From positions 1-8,665 of the forward strand of contig JAGRHB010000065.1 of the NCBI GenBank assembly GCA_020445245.1: a DNA stretch of 8,665 nt. The letters are read 5' to 3'. Both the position numbers and the translations under genes were made by a program. Origin of the DNA: Gammaproteobacteria bacterium (lineage in GTDB: Bacteria; Pseudomonadota; Gammaproteobacteria; Chromatiales; Sedimenticolaceae). The notes under the pieces are model-generated. The model was not told where the DNA came from and did not search any database. It saw only the letters and a list, made by a program, of their open reading frames with translations. This document shows, piece by piece, positions 6,920-8,665 of this stretch. Each line of letters starts with the position of its first letter. Position 1 is the stretch's first letter.

Positions 6920-8148
6920 AGCATGCTCTCCTTGCGTCGCACTTCCATCGTCATGAAGCTGTTTGCGGCTGCGCGGGTGGTGGTGGTATTCGATACCCCA
7001 GCGATCAACTGGCGCATCCCGTTCTGTTCGCGGTACAACGTTGCTCCTGCTCTTGCTGGGTTGACGACGACATTTTCTTCTTGCGGGGCTTGAATCTGCC
7101 CGTCGCTGGTCCCTCGCACGATCCCTCTCTGCGAAAACCACGCCACATCGAGGCTGTTAGCGATGCGCGTACTGGTGCCTTCCGCAGCGCCGTATGGAAG
7201 CCGCTCAACGAGGGAGGAATCCGCGATATCTGCCCCGGCAAGCCAGTAGGTCTTGTCGGCGGTAGCCACGAAAATCCCGCTTTGCATCGGCTCGACCAGG
7301 GTGATGCCGGGGAGTGGGATGTATCCCCGCAAAGGGTTGTGCCAACCGAACGCATAAGGCTCCGAGTAGTACAGCCCGAAGCGGTCTGCCACCAAGAGCC
7401 GCGCGTTGTGAATGCGGACGATCTGCCCAGCGGGCATGGGGCGCATATCCTGCGACTGCAGCGTCTGACCTTGCGCCCCTATGATCGGAATCGTGTAGCC
7501 GGTCGCGGTGGTGCTCGCCACAAGGAAGAGCAACTCCCCGTTGGGTGGCGAGACGTAGATGTTTGTCCGCGTGCCCGGCAGCCCGGAGACGACGATCTGC
7601 CCGTTGTCAGGCACTTGGATCTGCACAGGCCAAGTCGCGCCAGATTCCTCGCCATCTGCAGCGAGGGCAGTGATGGCAATACGGTAGTGACCCGCATCAA
7701 GCGACCCGCCGCCCGAGGCAGAACACAGCGGCATCGCGCGCGGCAGCGGCACTCCAGCGGGGATGCTCGCACCGTTGCGGATACGCTCCAGGGTCACACC
7801 GTTCGACCAGTAGAGGTCGCCGTTGATCGCGCGCGCGAAACTGATCGGGCGGCCCGGCGCCAGCCCGGATCGAAGCACAACGCCGCCCGGAAAGGTCTTC
7901 AGCGCGTCGCCATCGACGAAGTACCCGCCCTGCTCGTCCGCCCACAGGCTGTGGCACTGTGTTCCCGAGAGCGTGAGCGTAACGCCCTTCCGGCGCTGCA
8001 GCGTTCCCGCATTGGTGAGGTCCACGTTGACCGCGTTGCGCAGGTAGTCGCCCGCCCGCTGACCGCGCTCGGTGATACCGAGTTGGTGGTCGGGGAGACG
8101 GTTGTTCATGCCTGCGAATGGACCAAGTGGTGTCGTGTCAGCACTCAT
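6916..8148 (-). CDS. Conserved phage structural protein, NNRLPD family, probable beta-propeller (410 aa)
   Basis: ATG 8148 (MSADTTPLG) overlaps the TGA of the small frame before it (ATGA), the usual sign of coupled genes, so it is preferred over the GTG at 8175. Visible elements are PFAGMNNRLPD (10-20), DYLRNAVNVDLTNAGTLQRR (34-53), a repeated set of short strands around GGYFVDGDAL and INGDLYWSNGVTLERI, an Fn3-like stretch (about 150-215: YRIAITALAADGEESGATWP then TNIYVSPPNGELLFLVAS), and RLLVADRFGLYYSEPYAFGW (250-269). This succession is typical of a phage virion family I have seen repeatedly in structural modules. The opening AL-x-x-AVNVD-x-x-x-x-G-x-x-xRRxG also resembles tail-nozzle proteins of podoviruses (T7 gp12 and P22 gp10 types). 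A nozzle or DNA-stabilising role is possible but not shown. The last codons hold the SD for the next gene. Confidence 0.85.
   Translation of the reverse strand: MSADTTPLGPFAGMNNRLPDHQLGITERGQRAGDYLRNAVNVDLTNAGTLQRRKGVTLTLSGTQCHSLWADEQGGYFVDGDALKTFPGGVVLRSGLAPGRPISFARAINGDLYWSNGVTLERIRNGASIPAGVPLPRAMPLCSASGGGSLDAGHYRIAITALAADGEESGATWPVQIQVPDNGQIVVSGLPGTRTNIYVSPPNGELLFLVASTTATGYTIPIIGAQGQTLQSQDMRPMPAGQIVRIHNARLLVADRFGLYYSEPYAFGWHNPLRGYIPLPGITLVEPMQSGIFVATADKTYWLAGADIADSSLVERLPYGAAEGTSTRIANSLDVAWFSQRGIVRGTSDGQIQAPQEENVVVNPARAGATLYREQNGMRQLIAGVSNTTTTRAAANSFMTMEVRRKESML
6928..6933 (-). promoter_or_regulatory. Shine-Dalgarno AAGGAG supporting the GTG start at 6919
   Basis: AAGGAG on the minus strand lies inside the last codons of the preceding gene, eight bases before GTG 6919. 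It decides the start of the 165-residue protein against ATG 6898 and against the upstream open frame. Confidence 0.75.
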
Positions 8149-8246
8149 GTTTTTCTGCGCTTCCAGTTGCGCCACGCGCTCTGCGCGGCTTCGTCGGACA
8201 GAAGATCAACGCCCAACGTTGGGAGAGGGAGTCGGGCGGGCTTCAC
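8145..8246 (-). CDS. Small hypothetical protein (33 aa) overlapping both neighbours
   Basis: The frame runs from GTG 8246 to TGA 8147-8145 and encodes MKPARLPLPTLGVD, then LLSDEAAQSAWRNWKRRKT. Its stop overlaps the ATG of the 410-residue gene (ATGA), typical of a translated gene in a phage operon. Third codon positions in its second half are mostly G or C, as in the neighbouring genes, which also favours real coding. The start is less certain: only a weak AGG lies five bases upstream of the GTG, and an in-frame TAG sits four codons upstream of it. It may instead be expressed by frameshifting from the overlapping frame at 8206-8298. No family is recognised. The C-terminal part is an amphipathic, basic helix with two Trp residues. 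Confidence 0.5.
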   Translation of the reverse strand: MKPARLPLPTLGVDLLSDEAAQSAWRNWKRRKT

Positions 8247-8298
8247 TTGTGCCTATTCCCGGTTGATCCATGAAGTGACTTGATGCTCCTAGTGTCAT
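8206..8298 (-). CDS. Short open frame (30 aa) with a strong SD; leader peptide or frame-0 half of a frameshifted gene
   Basis: ATG 8298 has AGGAG six bases upstream, one of the best ribosome binding sites in the window. The product is MTLGASSHFMDQ, then PGIGTSEARPTPSPNVGR, ending at TGA 8208-8206. It overlaps the following 33-codon frame by 41 bases in the +1 phase. Its third codon positions are unusually A/T-rich compared with the flanking genes, so it may be a poorly conserved leader whose job is to bring ribosomes to the next gene. It may also be joined to it by +1 frameshifting at one of two CCC codons near its end. No homologue is recognised. Confidence 0.45.
   Translation of the reverse strand: MTLGASSHFMDQPGIGTSEARPTPSPNVGR
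8212..8223. repeat. Perfect 12-bp palindrome CCCAACGTTGGG
   Basis: The sequence reads identically on both strands. It lies inside the overlap of the two small frames, just before the stop of the first one. In RNA it could form only a short 4-bp stem with loop ACGU. It may be a protein-binding site, a weak pausing element, or chance. Confidence 0.5.
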
Positions 8299-8316
8299 GG
8301 CGCACTCCTGCGCGCC
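8299..8316 (-). promoter_or_regulatory. Hairpin presenting the Shine-Dalgarno in its loop, directly before ATG 8298
   Basis: On the minus strand GGCGCGC and GTGCGCC pair over seven positions (six Watson-Crick, one G-U) around the four-base loop AGGA. The AGGAG ribosome binding site is thus the loop plus the first base of the 3' arm. The stem ends immediately before the ATG. It could expose or mask the ribosome binding site and so tune translation of the small frames and, through coupling, the operon. Confidence 0.55.
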
Positions 8317-8391
8317 GTGGGTGGCCGTTAGGCCGAATTTTTCTGTGATTGGTTGCTCTTCCGCCTTTGAGTTACGGGCGCGCGAGGGGGA

Positions 8392-8665
8392 TTAGACTTC
8401 CGGCAGCGGATCGCGCAGCGGATCAATCCCGACCAGCCCGAAATACTCCGTCATCGTCGGACAAACGACATCGCCGGATTCGACGTGCGGGGCGAGCAAT
8501 TCGCACCAGCGACGGAGGTGGTCCGCGTAGAACGATGTTTCCGCCGGCCGGGTGTCGATACCCGCTCCGCCTGGATAGACGTTATGCGAGTACGAGACGC
8601 ACGCTTGCCCGCGTTTGACAATGCCGTTGAGCACCGAGTCAATCCACCAGCTATTGGTCTGCTCG
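8392..8665 (-). CDS. C-terminal part of a possible polysaccharide-deacetylase-like phage protein (cut by right edge)
   Basis: The frame is open from the right edge to TAA 8394-8392. A GTG at 8634 is only an internal Val, since coding continues upstream as EQTNSWWIDS. The visible 90 residues include GIVKRGQACVSYSHNVYPGG (positions 13-32 of the fragment), a helical stretch FYADHLRRWCELLAPHVESG, and DVVCPTMTEYFGLVGIDPLR near the end. A strand ending in YSHNV, then a helix, then a strand with a TM-x-EYF segment resembles the last strands of polysaccharide deacetylase (NodB-type) barrels, which end with a Y-x-H-x and then a V-T-(F/L)-x-E-(Y/L). Catalytic Asp/His residues of the N-terminal half would lie outside the window, so activity cannot be judged. 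It may belong to the same late operon: 93 bases separate it from the next frame, with no terminator seen. Confidence 0.7.
   Translation of the reverse strand, partial: EQTNSWWIDSVLNGIVKRGQACVSYSHNVYPGGAGIDTRPAETSFYADHLRRWCELLAPHVESGDVVCPTMTEYFGLVGIDPLRDPLPEV

Noticed and set aside
6920..7141. Upstream extension of the 165-residue protein within the same open frame
   Set aside because: This stretch is fully inside the preceding gene and gives an Arg-rich shadow sequence; GTG 6919 has AAGGAG at ideal spacing.
8149..8175. Nine-codon N-terminal extension of the 410-residue protein from GTG 8175
   Set aside because: ATG 8148 forms an ATGA overlap with the preceding small frame and the conserved region starts just after it; the GTG has no good SD.
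7081..8283. A 400-codon open frame on the plus strand
   Set aside because: It lies antisense to the well-supported 410-residue gene, is Arg-rich without recognisable motifs, and is the kind of long antisense frame common in high-GC coding DNA.
8323..8342. GGCC-GTTA-GGCC hairpin followed by a T-run on the plus strand as a terminator
   Set aside because: The stem is only 4 bp, is separated from the T-run, and points to the strand with no genes to terminate.
1..8665. CRISPR arrays, tRNA genes, insertion sequences, integrase or attachment sites
   Set aside because: No regularly spaced direct repeats, cloverleaf sequences, transposase motifs or terminal inverted repeats were seen on either strand.

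Overview
The window is a run of tailed-phage (Caudoviricetes) virion genes, all read from the minus strand, so gene order runs from the right edge to the left. It could be a free phage genome or a prophage; no integrase, attachment site, lysis gene, packaging gene, tRNA or bacterial housekeeping gene is visible. The high-GC, Arg/Ala-rich coding style and the family resemblances suggest a phage of a high-GC proteobacterium, with a Burkholderiales-like host only a weak guess. No capsid, portal or terminase gene is in view. The visible part looks like a late module of tail, appendage and adhesin genes.

Layout in transcription order (right to left): (1) 8392-8665, the C-terminal part of a protein resembling the end of a polysaccharide-deacetylase-type enzyme, cut by the right edge. 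(2) 8145-8298, two tiny overlapping reading frames (30 and 33 codons) in different frames. The first has a Shine-Dalgarno (SD) sequence presented in the loop of a hairpin; the second ends in an ATGA overlap with the next gene. (3) 6916-8148, a 410-residue conserved phage protein with an N-terminal NNRLPD motif, probably all-beta. (4) 6422-6919, a 165-residue small virion protein starting at GTG. (5) 5966-6409, a 147-residue beta-rich small virion protein. (6) 4850-5950, a 366-residue Asp-box beta-propeller. (7) 3214-4863, a 549-residue unrecognised protein with one Asp box. (8) 1361-3214, a 617-residue mosaic protein with collagen-like Pro/Gly motifs, a lectin-like beta-sandwich, seven short FEPL/M repeats and a conserved phage C-terminal domain. 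(9) 321-1358, a 345-residue alpha-helical protein. (10) A strong intrinsic terminator at 255-294. (11) 1-240, the N-terminal 80 residues of a GTSDS/GEY-IP-type phage protein cut by the left edge.

From the second small frame (8246) to the terminator the genes overlap by 1-14 bases or are separated by only 2-15 bases, so they form one co-transcribed, largely translationally coupled unit. The products appear to be mostly beta-structured, and several carry features typical of glycan binding or fibrous virion appendages. My inference is that this is a host-recognition and tail-appendage block. Its centre (the 549-residue gene) is visibly more AT-rich than its flanks, as expected for exchangeable receptor-binding genes. 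Database and structure searches could not be run, so family statements rest on recognised sequence patterns only.
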